A stretch of 64,000 bases of DNA from CAVZXS01 sp963779325. Lineage in GTDB: Bacteria; Bacteroidota; Bacteroidia; Chitinophagales; Chitinophagaceae. Position numbers and translations under genes: made by a program. Position 1 is the stretch's first letter; each line of letters starts with the position of its first letter. The stretch is from the NCBI GenBank assembly GCA_963779325.1, contig CAVZXS010000002.1, positions 248,001 to 312,000 of the forward strand, written 5' to 3'. The notes under the pieces were generated by a model. It made no database searches. It saw only the letters and a list, made by a program, of their open reading frames with translations, and was not told the DNA's origin. This document shows positions 42,820 to 51,840 of this stretch, in pieces.

Positions 42820-43659
42820 ATGAAAAAATTATTCTTCGCGGCATTGTTAATTGTCGGAAACTTTGTACAGGCACAGACTAAAATAAAATTAGACAAAGGC
42901 CAAAAATTTGAAACCGGTACGGTGATGACCATAAGTGTGAATATGGAGCAAATGGGCCAGGCCATAGAAATCAATTCCAATATAAATACTACCAATCAAC
43001 TGGAAGTAAAGATGGTTTCAAAAGATTCTTCTGTTATTGCCAGTACCCTCTCCAAAATGAAATTAACGGGTTCAATGATGGGGCAGGATATGAATTATGA
43101 TTCTGAAAACCCGGCTGATAAAGATTCTGAAATAGGAAAAGTATTGAGTAAAAGTATTGGCCAAATTACTGAAGTAACGGTAAATGACGCCGGTAAAATA
43201 ACCAGTATAAAAAAACCTGCCGCTGACGATGAAGCTGCCGGTATGATGAGTTTGCTTGGCGGTGGTGATGAAAATGACGGAACCGATACCGGTGTAAAAG
43301 GAATCTTCGCCAATTTTAATACGATTAAAGTAAAAACAGGAGATACCTGGATGGATTCGAGCAGTAACGGCAACAACAAAGTTGTAAATACCTATTTGGT
43401 AAAAGATATAAAGGGCGATGAGTTGTCAGTTAATATTATAAGTATTGAAGCAAAGAGTTTTACAAGAGAACAGCAAGGCATGGAAGTTTTAGTTAGCATG
43501 CAAGTTAAAAGTACCGGCGATTGGGTTTATGAAAAATCGACAGGTATGCTGAAACAAACTAATGTGGTGGCTGAGGCTGCCGGCACCGCCGAAGTAATGG
43601 GTATGAGTATACCAATGACTAATAAAACAACTACTGCCGTAACGGTAAAGAAAATGTAA
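42820..43659 (+). CDS. Secreted DUF6263-type protein
   Basis: A 279-residue exported protein (signal MKKLFFAALLIVGNFVQAQ). The pattern resembles DUF6263: LDKGQKFETGTVMTISVNMEQ, GDTWMDSSS and GDWVYEKSTGMLKQ. Such proteins are of unknown function, likely periplasmic beta-rich. It is rich in Met and Asp in the middle (DEAAGMMSLLGGGDENDG). It diverges from the C1 peptidase gene and ends at a strong bidirectional terminator. Confidence 0.7.
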   Translation: MKKLFFAALLIVGNFVQAQTKIKLDKGQKFETGTVMTISVNMEQMGQAIEINSNINTTNQLEVKMVSKDSSVIASTLSKMKLTGSMMGQDMNYDSENPADKDSEIGKVLSKSIGQITEVTVNDAGKITSIKKPAADDEAAGMMSLLGGGDENDGTDTGVKGIFANFNTIKVKTGDTWMDSSSNGNNKVVNTYLVKDIKGDELSVNIISIEAKSFTREQQGMEVLVSMQVKSTGDWVYEKSTGMLKQTNVVAEAAGTAEVMGMSIPMTNKTTTAVTVKKM

Positions 43660-43710
43660 AATAAGCTGTTGGCAGCCCCCGTAAATCGGCGAACAACAGC
43701 TGTATGCAAC

Positions 43711-43747
43711 AAAAAGGCGCTGCTGAAATGCGGCGCCTTTTTATTTT
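43711..43747. terminator. Bidirectional terminator between DUF6263 and TspO genes
   Basis: AAAAAGGCGC, an 11-base loop, then GGCGCCTTTTTATTTT. The A-run on the left gives a T-tract for the minus strand too. Confidence 0.88.
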
Positions 43748-43759
43748 AAAAAAATTCAA

Positions 43760-44233
43760 TTAATTCAGTTTCCAAATAGTATAATTTAAAATGGATGCGA
43801 AGCTTACCCAGCAGATATAAGGCACCAATAGCCACGCGGCGGCAATATTAACTTTTGCAAAAGCAAAAATGGTAAGTACTATAAAAATCCACATCGCAAT
43901 AATTTCTGCAAAGGCCCACCCGATTTGGTGCTGCTTGAAAAATATCAATGACCAAAAGAAATTCAACACCATCTGAATGGCAAAAAGAATAATCGCCGTT
44001 CTTTTTATACCGGCATCAACGGTTTCATTTTTCCATACTAAGTACAGAGCGATACCCATCATTATATAGAGAGTTGTCCATACCGGGCCAAATATCCAAC
44101 TCGGCGGGTTCCATGATGGTTTCGTAATTGTTTGATACCAGCCGGGTATTTCTGAAGTAGTAAAAAAACCGCTCAGCCCGCCGGCAGCAAGCGGAATAGC
44201 TATGGATATAATGAGTTTTACAATATTGTTCAT
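43760..44233 (-). CDS. TspO/MBR family tryptophan-rich membrane protein
   Basis: A 157-residue membrane protein with five transmembrane segments. Typical TspO features are WYQTITKPSWNPPSWIFGPVW, TLYIMMGIALYLVW, LNFFWSLIFF and YICWVSFASILNYTIW. TspO proteins bind porphyrins and act in stress and tetrapyrrole handling. ATG 44233 gives the standard length; an upstream start at 44302 would overlap the DUF3810 gene. The gap to DUF3810 is 31 bases, so co-transcription is likely. Confidence 0.92.
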   Translation of the reverse strand: MNNIVKLIISIAIPLAAGGLSGFFTTSEIPGWYQTITKPSWNPPSWIFGPVWTTLYIMMGIALYLVWKNETVDAGIKRTAIILFAIQMVLNFFWSLIFFKQHQIGWAFAEIIAMWIFIVLTIFAFAKVNIAAAWLLVPYICWVSFASILNYTIWKLN

Positions 44234-44264
44234 GGCTTCATAAACAAGTATTTCAGAAAATGGT

Positions 44265-45383
44265 TTAGAGCGCCTCGATTCCGTATTTTTTATAATAGGC
44301 AATCAGCCAAGCCACTACTTCGTTGTAAGTTTCCTTGCCTTTGGGTTGGTTATTAAGTTTAAGAAAATTGCTGTACAGCCCCGACATGAAAGGCTCTAAA
44401 CCGTTTTTTCGGTTCAAAAAATAATTCCATAAATCGCGGGTATCACGTTTTACTCTTACATGCATGTTCTTTGATAATTCTTTGGCAAGCGCAGTATCTT
44501 TTTTAAATAAATCGCCGGAGGCATAGGTAAACATATCGTAGTATACTGAATATTTAAAATCAACCGATGGAGATGCTTTGCAGGCAAGATAGCCTACGAA
44601 GTTGGCTTCGTTTTCTTTGGCATACCCAAGCTGATGCGCTATTTCATGACAAGCCACATAAGGCTGTACAAAAACCGGTACAATGGTTTGCACCTGTCCT
44701 TCGCCCGAGAAAGGATTATAGTAACCGTAGAATCCTATGTAATGACTCACATAACTGTAGATGGAAGGTTTCAATGATTTAGTACGGTAGGCGAGGAAAG
44801 GATACTGCTTATCAATAATGCCGTAAGTTTCCGCCGCTTGCCTGAACATGTTGCGCTTTTTCTCCAATTGCTCTCGTTTTACGGTATCTATTTGTGACGC
44901 ATAAAAATTTAATCTATCGTGCAGCTTTATACTGAGCGTATCCAGGTCCTGCACGGTATATTTTTTTACATCTAATTGTAATTGGTAAGCGATGCCCTTG
45001 CGATTGTAATTCAATCCCCATAACGCATTAAAAAATACATAGACGAATAAAACGAAAAACAACAGTTGTTTGAGACCGGTAATAAAATATTCTTTGGTAA
45101 ATTGTTTTTTAAAAATGGTTTTAAAAAACTGAAAGGTTTTGATAACAATGATGAGTCCGAGGAAGCCATAAAACAAATCGCCGATGCTGAAGGGAATCCA
45201 CCCTAATAAAAAGCGCTGTATTTTTGAAATAACCGGGTATAGGCCGTAGGTATAATAGGTTTCTACGGCGGCCGGAAACAGCGAAAATATTTTGATAAAG
45301 ACCGCTAAACCTGCTAAAATAAACCAGGCCCGGTTTTTTATAATCTTTGTAAAAAGGGTATTGATAAAGGACAAAACGCTCAT
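44265..45383 (-). CDS. DUF3810 membrane protein with HExxH zinc-peptidase motif
   Basis: A 372-residue protein with about three N-terminal transmembrane segments. The soluble part contains VACHEIAHQLGYAKENEANFVGYLA, i.e. HEIAH plus a distal Glu, the layout of zincin metallopeptidases. DUF3810 proteins are widespread in Bacteroidota and not characterised to my knowledge. Proteolytic activity is an inference from the motif. Confidence 0.85.
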   Translation of the reverse strand: MSVLSFINTLFTKIIKNRAWFILAGLAVFIKIFSLFPAAVETYYTYGLYPVISKIQRFLLGWIPFSIGDLFYGFLGLIIVIKTFQFFKTIFKKQFTKEYFITGLKQLLFFVLFVYVFFNALWGLNYNRKGIAYQLQLDVKKYTVQDLDTLSIKLHDRLNFYASQIDTVKREQLEKKRNMFRQAAETYGIIDKQYPFLAYRTKSLKPSIYSYVSHYIGFYGYYNPFSGEGQVQTIVPVFVQPYVACHEIAHQLGYAKENEANFVGYLACKASPSVDFKYSVYYDMFTYASGDLFKKDTALAKELSKNMHVRVKRDTRDLWNYFLNRKNGLEPFMSGLYSNFLKLNNQPKGKETYNEVVAWLIAYYKKYGIEAL

Positions 45384-45457
45384 AGTTGTTTAATATATAA
45401 AGAATTAGGGGCCTAAAAATAATATATTTTAATCCTAAATTTTGTAAGTTTTTCCCC

Positions 45458-45465
45458 TACCTTTG
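45458..45465 (+). promoter_or_regulatory. Probable -7 box of the yceD-rpmF-plsX cluster
   Basis: TACCTTTG followed by CGTCCCG, a very typical Bacteroidota TAnnTTTG promoter, 34 bases before the ATG. Confidence 0.6.
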
Positions 45466-45498
45466 CGTCCCGAATTTTAGCGGGTTAAAATAGAACAA

Positions 45499-46053
45499 AT
45501 GAGCTACCGTCGGCAATTTGAGATAGCATTTGTGGGTTTGAAGCCGGGTATTCATGAGTACCGGTATGATATTGATGATAAGTTCTTTGATGCATACGGG
45601 CCTCAGGATTTCAGCAATTGCGCGGCTAATATAAAACTTGCGTTGGATAAGAAAACAAGTTTTATACTGCTTAAGTTTGAAGTGGGCGGAAAGCTGGAGC
45701 TAACCTGTGATCGTTGCAGCAGCAATCTTCCTTTTGATCTTTGGGATGAGTTTAATATTACCGTGAAAATGGTAGATGAACCCGAAGTGATGAATAACCA
45801 AGAAGAAGACCCGGATGTATATTATATTGCTAAAAGCGACAGCCATTTACATTTGTCGGACTGGATATATGAATTTATTATTCTGAGTATCCCCATGCAA
45901 AAAGTATGTGAGTTTGAAAAAATGGACGGGCCTCATTGTAACCCGGCGGTGCTGGATATTTTAAAGAAAATGGAGCCTGAGGAAACAAAGAAAAGTGACA
46001 ACCCGATATGGAAAGGCCTGGAAAAATTCAGAGATAAGGAATCAGGAAATTAG
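45499..46053 (+). CDS. DUF177 (YceD-like) protein
   Basis: A 184-residue DUF177 protein, encoded next to rpmF in most bacteria and linked to 23S rRNA/ribosome accumulation in plants and bacteria. It has the CxxC segment GKLELTCDRCSSNLPFDLWDEF and the second C-containing part QKVCEFEKMDGPHCNPAV, probably binding zinc. It is 46 bases upstream of rpmF. Confidence 0.88.
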   Translation: MSYRRQFEIAFVGLKPGIHEYRYDIDDKFFDAYGPQDFSNCAANIKLALDKKTSFILLKFEVGGKLELTCDRCSSNLPFDLWDEFNITVKMVDEPEVMNNQEEDPDVYYIAKSDSHLHLSDWIYEFIILSIPMQKVCEFEKMDGPHCNPAVLDILKKMEPEETKKSDNPIWKGLEKFRDKESGN

Positions 46054-46099
46054 AACACGGTTTATAAAAAATATTTATTTAGATTTTAATTGTTGAGTT

Positions 46100-46294
46100 A
46101 TGCCAAATCCCAAACGCAGACATTCGCAACAGAGAAGTGCGAAACGCAGAACACACTACAAAGCAGTAGCGGCAACGCTTACTACGGATGCTACTACCGG
46201 CGAAACCCATGTACGGCATCGTGCACATGTTAGTGAAGGTAAATTGTACTATAAAGGAAAGTTGGTGGCCGAAAAGTCGCCGATTAAGAAATAA
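46100..46294 (+). CDS. rpmF: 50S ribosomal protein L32
   Basis: A 64-residue ribosomal protein with the conserved start MPNPKRRHSQQRSAKRRTHY. It has no cysteines in the region where zinc-binding L32 forms carry CxxC pairs (here HVRHRAHVSEG), so it is the zinc-free type. Its position between yceD and plsX is the conserved arrangement. Confidence 0.95.
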   Translation: MPNPKRRHSQQRSAKRRTHYKAVAATLTTDATTGETHVRHRAHVSEGKLYYKGKLVAEKSPIKK

Positions 46295-46367
46295 ATATTT
46301 CATACCTTTTTAATCCTGAACCCGGTTTATTATTATAAATTGGGTTTTGGATTTTTTATTTTCAGTA

Positions 46368-47315
46368 ATGGATACTATGGTTATTGCTTTAGACATGATG
46401 GGCGGCGACTACGCACCGCAGGAAGCGGTGAAAGGTGTTCAGCTTTATTTGGCTGAAACCGGTGCATCGGCCAATTTACTATTGGTAGGTAAGCAAACCG
46501 AAATAGAAAATTTATTGACTGAAAATAAAATTTCATCGCCTGCTATTACTATTGTTCATGCCGATGAAGTGATTGATATGCACGAACATCCTACCAAGGC
46601 GTTAAAAGAAAAACAAAAATCATCCATCGCAATAGGTTTTAATTTATTGGCATCGGGCAAAGCCGATGCATTCATCAGTGCGGGTAATACCGGCGCCATG
46701 CTGGTTGGCGCTTTATTCAGCATAAAAGCATTTGAAGGTGTGTTGCGACCAACTATTTCTACCATTATACCAAAAGAAAACGGAAGTACAGGCCTTTTGC
46801 TTGATGTGGGTTTGAATGCTGATTGCAAACCGGAACAACTGAACCAGTTTGCCATCATGGGTTCTGTATATGCCAATCTTATTTTGGGTATCGATAACCC
46901 GAGAGTGGCATTGGTAAATGTTGGCGAAGAAGAAGGTAAGGGAAATATTTTGGCGCAGGCTACTTATCCTTTATTAAAAGAAAATAGGCATATCAATTTT
47001 ACCGGCAATATAGAAGGTCGTGATGTACTGCTCGACAAAGCGGATGTGATGGTTTGCGAAGGGTTTACCGGGAATATTATTTTAAAGATGCTGGAGTCGT
47101 TGCACACAATTGCTGTAAAACAAAATATTACGCACCCGTATTTCGAACGTTTCAATTTTGAACAATACGGCGGCACGCCGGTGCTGGGGGTAGCTAAGCC
47201 TGTCATCATCGGGCACGGCATTAGCCATGCTACTGCCTTTATGAATATGATTAAACTCTCTCAAAAAATGCTTGAAAAAGAGGTAATGGCCACGATGAAA
47301 GAAGAACTGGCATAG
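46368..47315 (+). CDS. plsX: Phosphate acyltransferase PlsX
   Basis: A 315-residue enzyme converting acyl-ACP to acyl-phosphate for phospholipid synthesis. Family segments are VIALDMMGGDYAPQEAVKG, VIDMHEHPTKALKEKQKSS, ISAGNTGAMLVGAL, and VCEGFTGNIILKMLE. ATG 46368 is used; 46377 is a possible alternative start just before VIALD. The usual next gene, fabH, is absent; an L,D-transpeptidase-like gene follows instead. Confidence 0.94.
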   Translation: MDTMVIALDMMGGDYAPQEAVKGVQLYLAETGASANLLLVGKQTEIENLLTENKISSPAITIVHADEVIDMHEHPTKALKEKQKSSIAIGFNLLASGKADAFISAGNTGAMLVGALFSIKAFEGVLRPTISTIIPKENGSTGLLLDVGLNADCKPEQLNQFAIMGSVYANLILGIDNPRVALVNVGEEEGKGNILAQATYPLLKENRHINFTGNIEGRDVLLDKADVMVCEGFTGNIILKMLESLHTIAVKQNITHPYFERFNFEQYGGTPVLGVAKPVIIGHGISHATAFMNMIKLSQKMLEKEVMATMKEELA

Positions 47316-47454
47316 TTTTACCCGATCTCAACAGTTTTTTAACTTTTTCAACGCAATCCCCGAACCGGTAAGGTTTACCTTCGCATTCGAAAATTTGTAC
47401 CCTCGGGGTATATGTGTGCGGTTGATTTTTTTTAACGTGAAAAACTATTGCAGT

Positions 47455-48246
47455 ATGTCAACAAAATCCTTGAAGAACGTTTACCTTTTTCTTTCTTCCG
47501 TATTTATTTTCTTGTTACACCTTCCTTTTGTTTTTGCAAAAACAAAACCGCTTCCCGTTGCAGCAGGTAATAAACAAAAAGCCGCAGCATCATTTACTTT
47601 TTTCGATGATTTATATACGCCCCTTAATGATACATTAACCGCCGCATCAGGTGTATCAAAAGATTTATACGACAGTTTGATGTTGCATACTTTCGGACTT
47701 GGGCGGAAAGTATATGATTATGCATTACTAGGGTATAATAAATTGATGGATGCGGGAAAGATAGACAACACTAATGTATTAACGATTGTTGATTTCAGCC
47801 AGCCTTCGGCCAATAAAAGATTGTATGTAATTGATATGCAGAAAAGAGAAGTGATTTTTAATACTTGGGTGGCGCACGGCAAAAATTCGGGAAGAGAAAT
47901 GGCTACTAATTTTTCCAATGCTCCCGAGTCGTATAAAAGCAGTTTGGGATTTTATGTTACATCAACCGCTTATAACGGCGGTAATGGCTATTCATTGAAG
48001 TTGAACGGTATTGAAAGAGGATTTAATGATAATGCGAACAATCGTGCTATTGTAATGCACGGCGCCGATTATGTAAACACCCGTTACATTCAATCTCAGG
48101 GATGGATTGGCCGCAGTTTGGGTTGCCCTGCTGTAGCGCCGCAACTAATCAGGCCGATTGTTGAGAAAATAAAAAATGGTTCCTGTCTTTTTATTTTTTC
48201 TGATAACAGACGCTATCTTACCGCTTCGCCTGTTTTGAATAATTAA
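47455..48246 (+). CDS. Murein L,D-transpeptidase-like protein (YkuD_2 type)
   Basis: A 263-residue exported protein. The N-terminus has a signal segment (LKNVYLFLSSVFIFLLHLPFVFA). The catalytic region is IVMHGADYVNTRYIQSQGWI then GRSLGCPAVAP with the active-site Cys. This matches the YkuD_2 family, probably cross-linking or modifying peptidoglycan. ATG 47455 gives the proper signal peptide. Confidence 0.88.
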   Translation: MSTKSLKNVYLFLSSVFIFLLHLPFVFAKTKPLPVAAGNKQKAAASFTFFDDLYTPLNDTLTAASGVSKDLYDSLMLHTFGLGRKVYDYALLGYNKLMDAGKIDNTNVLTIVDFSQPSANKRLYVIDMQKREVIFNTWVAHGKNSGREMATNFSNAPESYKSSLGFYVTSTAYNGGNGYSLKLNGIERGFNDNANNRAIVMHGADYVNTRYIQSQGWIGRSLGCPAVAPQLIRPIVEKIKNGSCLFIFSDNRRYLTASPVLNN

Positions 48247-48255
48247 TGTCAAAAT

Positions 48256-48361
48256 GTGAATGGTGAATGGTGAGTAGTGAGCAGTATCCCTATGATTTTA
48301 TACCTTATATACTTCATATACTTTACATCCTTCCCCTAAACTCACTATTCACCACTCACCG
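48256..48361. repeat. Inverted repeat of GGTGA/TCACC units
   Basis: GTGAATGGTGAATGGTGAGTAGTGAG-type left arm (48256-48282) and CTCACTATTCACCACTCACC (48341-48360) as right arm, around an AT-rich 58-base loop. It fills the gap between the transpeptidase-like gene and pafA. Confidence 0.65.
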
Positions 48362-48395
48362 ATAATTACATTTTCCTTTTCTCCTTTCCATCCAT

Positions 48396-48403
48396 TACTT
48401 TTG
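48396..48403 (+). promoter_or_regulatory. Probable -7 box of pafA
   Basis: TACTTTTG matches TAnnTTTG and lies 14 bases before the ATG, implying a very short leader. Confidence 0.5.
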
Positions 48404-48417
48404 ACAAAATCTTTTTT

Positions 48418-50061
48418 ATGCTACGCAAAATGCTGCTGCCCTTCTGCCTGCTTATAATTTCATCTACTTCTTTTACTCAAGTAAAAAATAAAACCGCTGA
48501 TCCGGGTGTACTTAGCCGGCCAAAGTTGGTTGTGGGTTTAATGGTAGACCAAATGCGTTGGGATTTTTTGTATCGTTACTACGACCGTTACAGCAACAAC
48601 GGATTTAAAAGATTAATGCGTGAAGGATTTAATTGCGAGAATACTTTTATTCCGTATGCGCAAACGGTAACCGCCGCCGGGCACACTTGTGTATACACCG
48701 GCTCGGTACCCGCCATACACGGTATTATGGGTAATGAATGGTATGATAAAGGTTTGGGTCGCGATGTGTATTGTACCGATGATGCTTCAGTAAAAACAAT
48801 CGGCGGTTCGGATAGAGCGATGCCTATGTCGCCAAAAAACTTATGGGCAACTACTATTTGCGACGAATTAAAACTGGCTACTAACTTCAAAGCAAAAACG
48901 ATCGGTATAGCCATGAAAGACAGGGGCGGTATTTTACCTGCGGGTCATACAGCCGATGCGGCCTATTGGTACGATGGTGCAAGCGGTAACTGGGTAACCA
49001 GTACCTACTATATGCAGCAGTTGCCTAAATGGGCCGATGATTTTAATGCTAATAAAATGACCGATCAATACTATAAAAATGATTGGAATACATTGTACCC
49101 GATCAATACTTATCAGCAAAGTGATGCCGACAACAAGGCTTATGAAGGAAAATTTTCTTTTGAAACAGCTCCTGTTTTTCCGCACAATTTGCAATCGAGA
49201 ATAGGGAAGGACTATAATGCTATACGCGTAACTCCTTATGGAAATACTTTGACACTGGAGTTTGCCAAAACCGCTATGAAAGCCGAGAGTATGGGGAAAG
49301 ATGCAGTTACCGATTTTTTGGCGGTCAGTTTGTCATCGCCCGATTATATCGGTCACCAGTTTGGTCCCAACTCAATAGAGATTGAAGACACGTATTTACG
49401 ATTGGATAAAGACCTGGCGGAATTTTTTGCTTACTTAGATAAAGAAGTAGGCAAGGGGCAGTATTCATTTTTTATTACCGCCGATCATGGCGTAGCGCAT
49501 ACGCCCGGTTTTTTAAAAGCAAACAAGTATCCGGTTACAACATTGCCTTGGGCAAATGATGTTATCTCCAAAAAAGCGGAAGAAAAGTTTGGTGTAAAAA
49601 ATATTATTAAAGATTACAGCAATTACCAATTGTATTTAAATGATGCGGCTATAGACAGCGCCGGTAAGGATAAAGACGATGTTAAAAAATTCATTGTTGA
49701 TTTGGTGACCAAAGATTCAGGTGTGTTGCTTGCTTTTGACAATGAAGAAATAAATGAAGTGAACCTGCCGAAGGAAGTAAAAGAGATGTTTATAAAAGGA
49801 TACAATACAAAACGCGGCGGCGATATACAGGTAGTTTTGAAGCCGGGTTATTTTTACGGAGGGGCTACAGGAACCACTCACGGCAGTTGGTATCCGTACG
49901 ATTCGCATATTCCTTTGCTATGGATGGGATGGGGAATAAAAGCCGGTAAATCAAACGCTGCATACAGTATGGCGGATATTGCGCCTACCCTTGCTGCATT
50001 ATTACATATTCAAATGCCCAATGGTTCCATCGGTAAAGTGATTGAGGAAGTGATAAAGTAA
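48418..50061 (+). CDS. pafA: PafA-type alkaline phosphatase
   Basis: A 547-residue secreted phosphatase that frees phosphate from organic monoesters without phosphate repression in related bacteria. The signal peptide ends SSTSFTQ. PafA hallmarks are metal Asp in GLMVDQMRWDF, the Thr nucleophile segment AQTVTAAGHTCVYTGSVPA, the substrate-binding Lys and Arg in AMKDRGGILPAGH, and metal ligands in SSPDYIGHQFGP, TADHGVAH and GTTHGSWYPYD. All key residues are present. Confidence 0.92.
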   Translation: MLRKMLLPFCLLIISSTSFTQVKNKTADPGVLSRPKLVVGLMVDQMRWDFLYRYYDRYSNNGFKRLMREGFNCENTFIPYAQTVTAAGHTCVYTGSVPAIHGIMGNEWYDKGLGRDVYCTDDASVKTIGGSDRAMPMSPKNLWATTICDELKLATNFKAKTIGIAMKDRGGILPAGHTADAAYWYDGASGNWVTSTYYMQQLPKWADDFNANKMTDQYYKNDWNTLYPINTYQQSDADNKAYEGKFSFETAPVFPHNLQSRIGKDYNAIRVTPYGNTLTLEFAKTAMKAESMGKDAVTDFLAVSLSSPDYIGHQFGPNSIEIEDTYLRLDKDLAEFFAYLDKEVGKGQYSFFITADHGVAHTPGFLKANKYPVTTLPWANDVISKKAEEKFGVKNIIKDYSNYQLYLNDAAIDSAGKDKDDVKKFIVDLVTKDSGVLLAFDNEEINEVNLPKEVKEMFIKGYNTKRGGDIQVVLKPGYFYGGATGTTHGSWYPYDSHIPLLWMGWGIKAGKSNAAYSMADIAPTLAALLHIQMPNGSIGKVIEEVIK

Positions 50062-50106
50062 ACACATCTTTTTTTAGGAAAAATATTTCTTGCAGCAAAA
50101 TAAATA

Positions 50107-50187
50107 AGCGCAGAGAAAATGAGTGAAAGAGATTTCGCAGAGAGAAGATACGCTGCGTCAACTCAGCGGTCTCGTTTTCTCCGCGTT
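50107..50187. repeat. Imperfect inverted repeat after pafA
   Basis: GCGCAGAGAAAATGAG (50108-50123) faces CTCGTTTTCTCCGCG (50171-50185), with CTGCGTCAACTCAGCGGT between. It may act as a terminator for the two convergent genes. Confidence 0.6.
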
Positions 50188-50195
50188 TTAAAAAA

Positions 50196-51386
50196 TCACT
50201 CCAATACTTTCTCTAAAATCTTACCCGTCAGTTTATTTTTCAATATCACTTTCTTGGCCCCGTAGTGCGTCATTTCTTCTTTTACCAAATAATGATCGGC
50301 ATCATACTCCGTTAAATGATTGTCCTTGGTATAGCCGGTTTTTCCTCTCCATATATCAAGCTGTACCGGTTCCCACAATTTTGTTTTGGCCGATTTATAC
50401 GCCGCATCTAAAATGGCATTGACCACATAGCCGTCATAAAAATTTTCCTTCGGTTCCTTGCCCTGTTCTATCGAGTTAAACATATCAGTAAACATATGAT
50501 TGTACCCCAAATCATTTATTTCATCACCTACCGGGAATAGCCAACCCGTATTGCTCTCTGCTTTTTCCGCCACATAATCGGCGCCTTTGCCGGTGGTAAA
50601 CATTTCAAAACCGGTACGTAAAAAATTATTAATCCAAATAGTTCCTTCGGTACCCATTACTTCATCACGCAAATCCATACCGCCGCGAAATGTCCAGCTT
50701 ACTTCAAACTGTGCGATGGCGCCGTTCTCATATTTTATTAGAGCAATGCCGTGGTCTTCGGCCTCAATGGGTTTTACCTGCGTATCGGCCCAGCACATTA
50801 CTTCTATGGGTTTAATGTCTTTGCCAATAAAACTTCTTGTTATCTCCACGCAATGACAACCGAGGTCAAGCATACAACCGCCGCCGGCTTTTTCCATATC
50901 CCAAAACCAATCGCTGTGCGGGCCGGGGTGTGTCTCTCTCGACTTGGCCCACAATATTCTTCCCAATGCGCCTGACCGTACACTTTCGTGCGCCTTTAAA
51001 AATTTGGGTGTATAAACCAGGTCTTCCAAGTAACCGTTAAAAATACCGGCTTTTTCCACGGCTTCCAGCATGCGTTTGGCTTCTGCTCCGTTTCTTCCAA
51101 GGGGTTTGGTGCTCATCACCGCTTTTTTATGTTTGCAGCAAAGCAGTACCGCTGCTTCATGCAGGTTATTGGGCAGCGAAATACAAACCACATCCACATC
51201 GGGATGCATAATGGCTTCTTCCATATTGGTAGTAAAATGCGGGCAATGATAATCGGCGGCAAATTGTTTTGCTTTCTCTTCGTTTCGGGAATAGATGCTG
51301 AAGATTTTATCCTTACTTCTCTGACCGATGATGGAGTCGGCATAAAACCGGCCGATAAAACCCGAGCCAAGCATTGCGATATTCAT
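50196..51386 (-). CDS. Gfo/Idh/MocA family oxidoreductase
   Basis: A 396-residue NAD(P)-dependent sugar or inositol dehydrogenase-type enzyme. The N-terminal Rossmann fold is IAMLGSGFIGRFYADSI. STKPLGRNGAEAKRML is the EKP-like motif (here TKP), and GGCMLDLGCHCVEI carries the catalytic His region. The C-terminal domain ends with KLTGKILEKVLE. Substrate not predictable. A tail of 30-40 residues beyond the usual domain is present. Confidence 0.88.
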   Translation of the reverse strand: MNIAMLGSGFIGRFYADSIIGQRSKDKIFSIYSRNEEKAKQFAADYHCPHFTTNMEEAIMHPDVDVVCISLPNNLHEAAVLLCCKHKKAVMSTKPLGRNGAEAKRMLEAVEKAGIFNGYLEDLVYTPKFLKAHESVRSGALGRILWAKSRETHPGPHSDWFWDMEKAGGGCMLDLGCHCVEITRSFIGKDIKPIEVMCWADTQVKPIEAEDHGIALIKYENGAIAQFEVSWTFRGGMDLRDEVMGTEGTIWINNFLRTGFEMFTTGKGADYVAEKAESNTGWLFPVGDEINDLGYNHMFTDMFNSIEQGKEPKENFYDGYVVNAILDAAYKSAKTKLWEPVQLDIWRGKTGYTKDNHLTEYDADHYLVKEEMTHYGAKKVILKNKLTGKILEKVLE

Positions 51387-51840
51387 ATTGTATTTTATTT
51401 AAAAGATTAAGGAAGAATTATTGGTAAACGAATGTAATGATATTTTAAAATTCTTACTGCGAATTTTATCACAGCTTCCTCAGGCAGTATTTTGTCAAAA
51501 GGACATGGATATATTATGCAGTAGGGCGTACCGGATGCTTCTATCGCCGGTGGCGGTCTCAGCATGACAAGCAGAACGAGGTTTACAGCTTTCGATACAG
51601 GTTCACTTAGTAAGTTTTTTTATTTGCAATTATAACTTTCTGTTTAAAACTTTTACTTTCCTATTAGCCCGGCTCTTTTTGTCATGCTGAGGTACGAAGC
51701 ATCTATTACGCCATTCGTTGTTACAGCGGCATAAAAATAATGAGGCTGATAAAAATTTGGATTTACGGGTGGTCGGGTCTATTTTAGAGTTGGACAACTT
51801 TCTTAAATCTAAAATCCATAGAACCTATAAAATAAGCAAA
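51387..51840. repeat. Gene-free region with facing ATGCTGAG repeats
   Basis: GGATGCTTCTATCGCC then GGTCTCAGCATGACAA (51532-51570), and inverted TTGTCATGCTGAGG then TACGAAGCATCTAT (51679-51706). They form a long imperfect inverted repeat around an AT-rich centre. No coding sequence is recognised; a start at 51718 (TTG) would only extend the next lipoprotein upstream of its signal. Confidence 0.6.
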
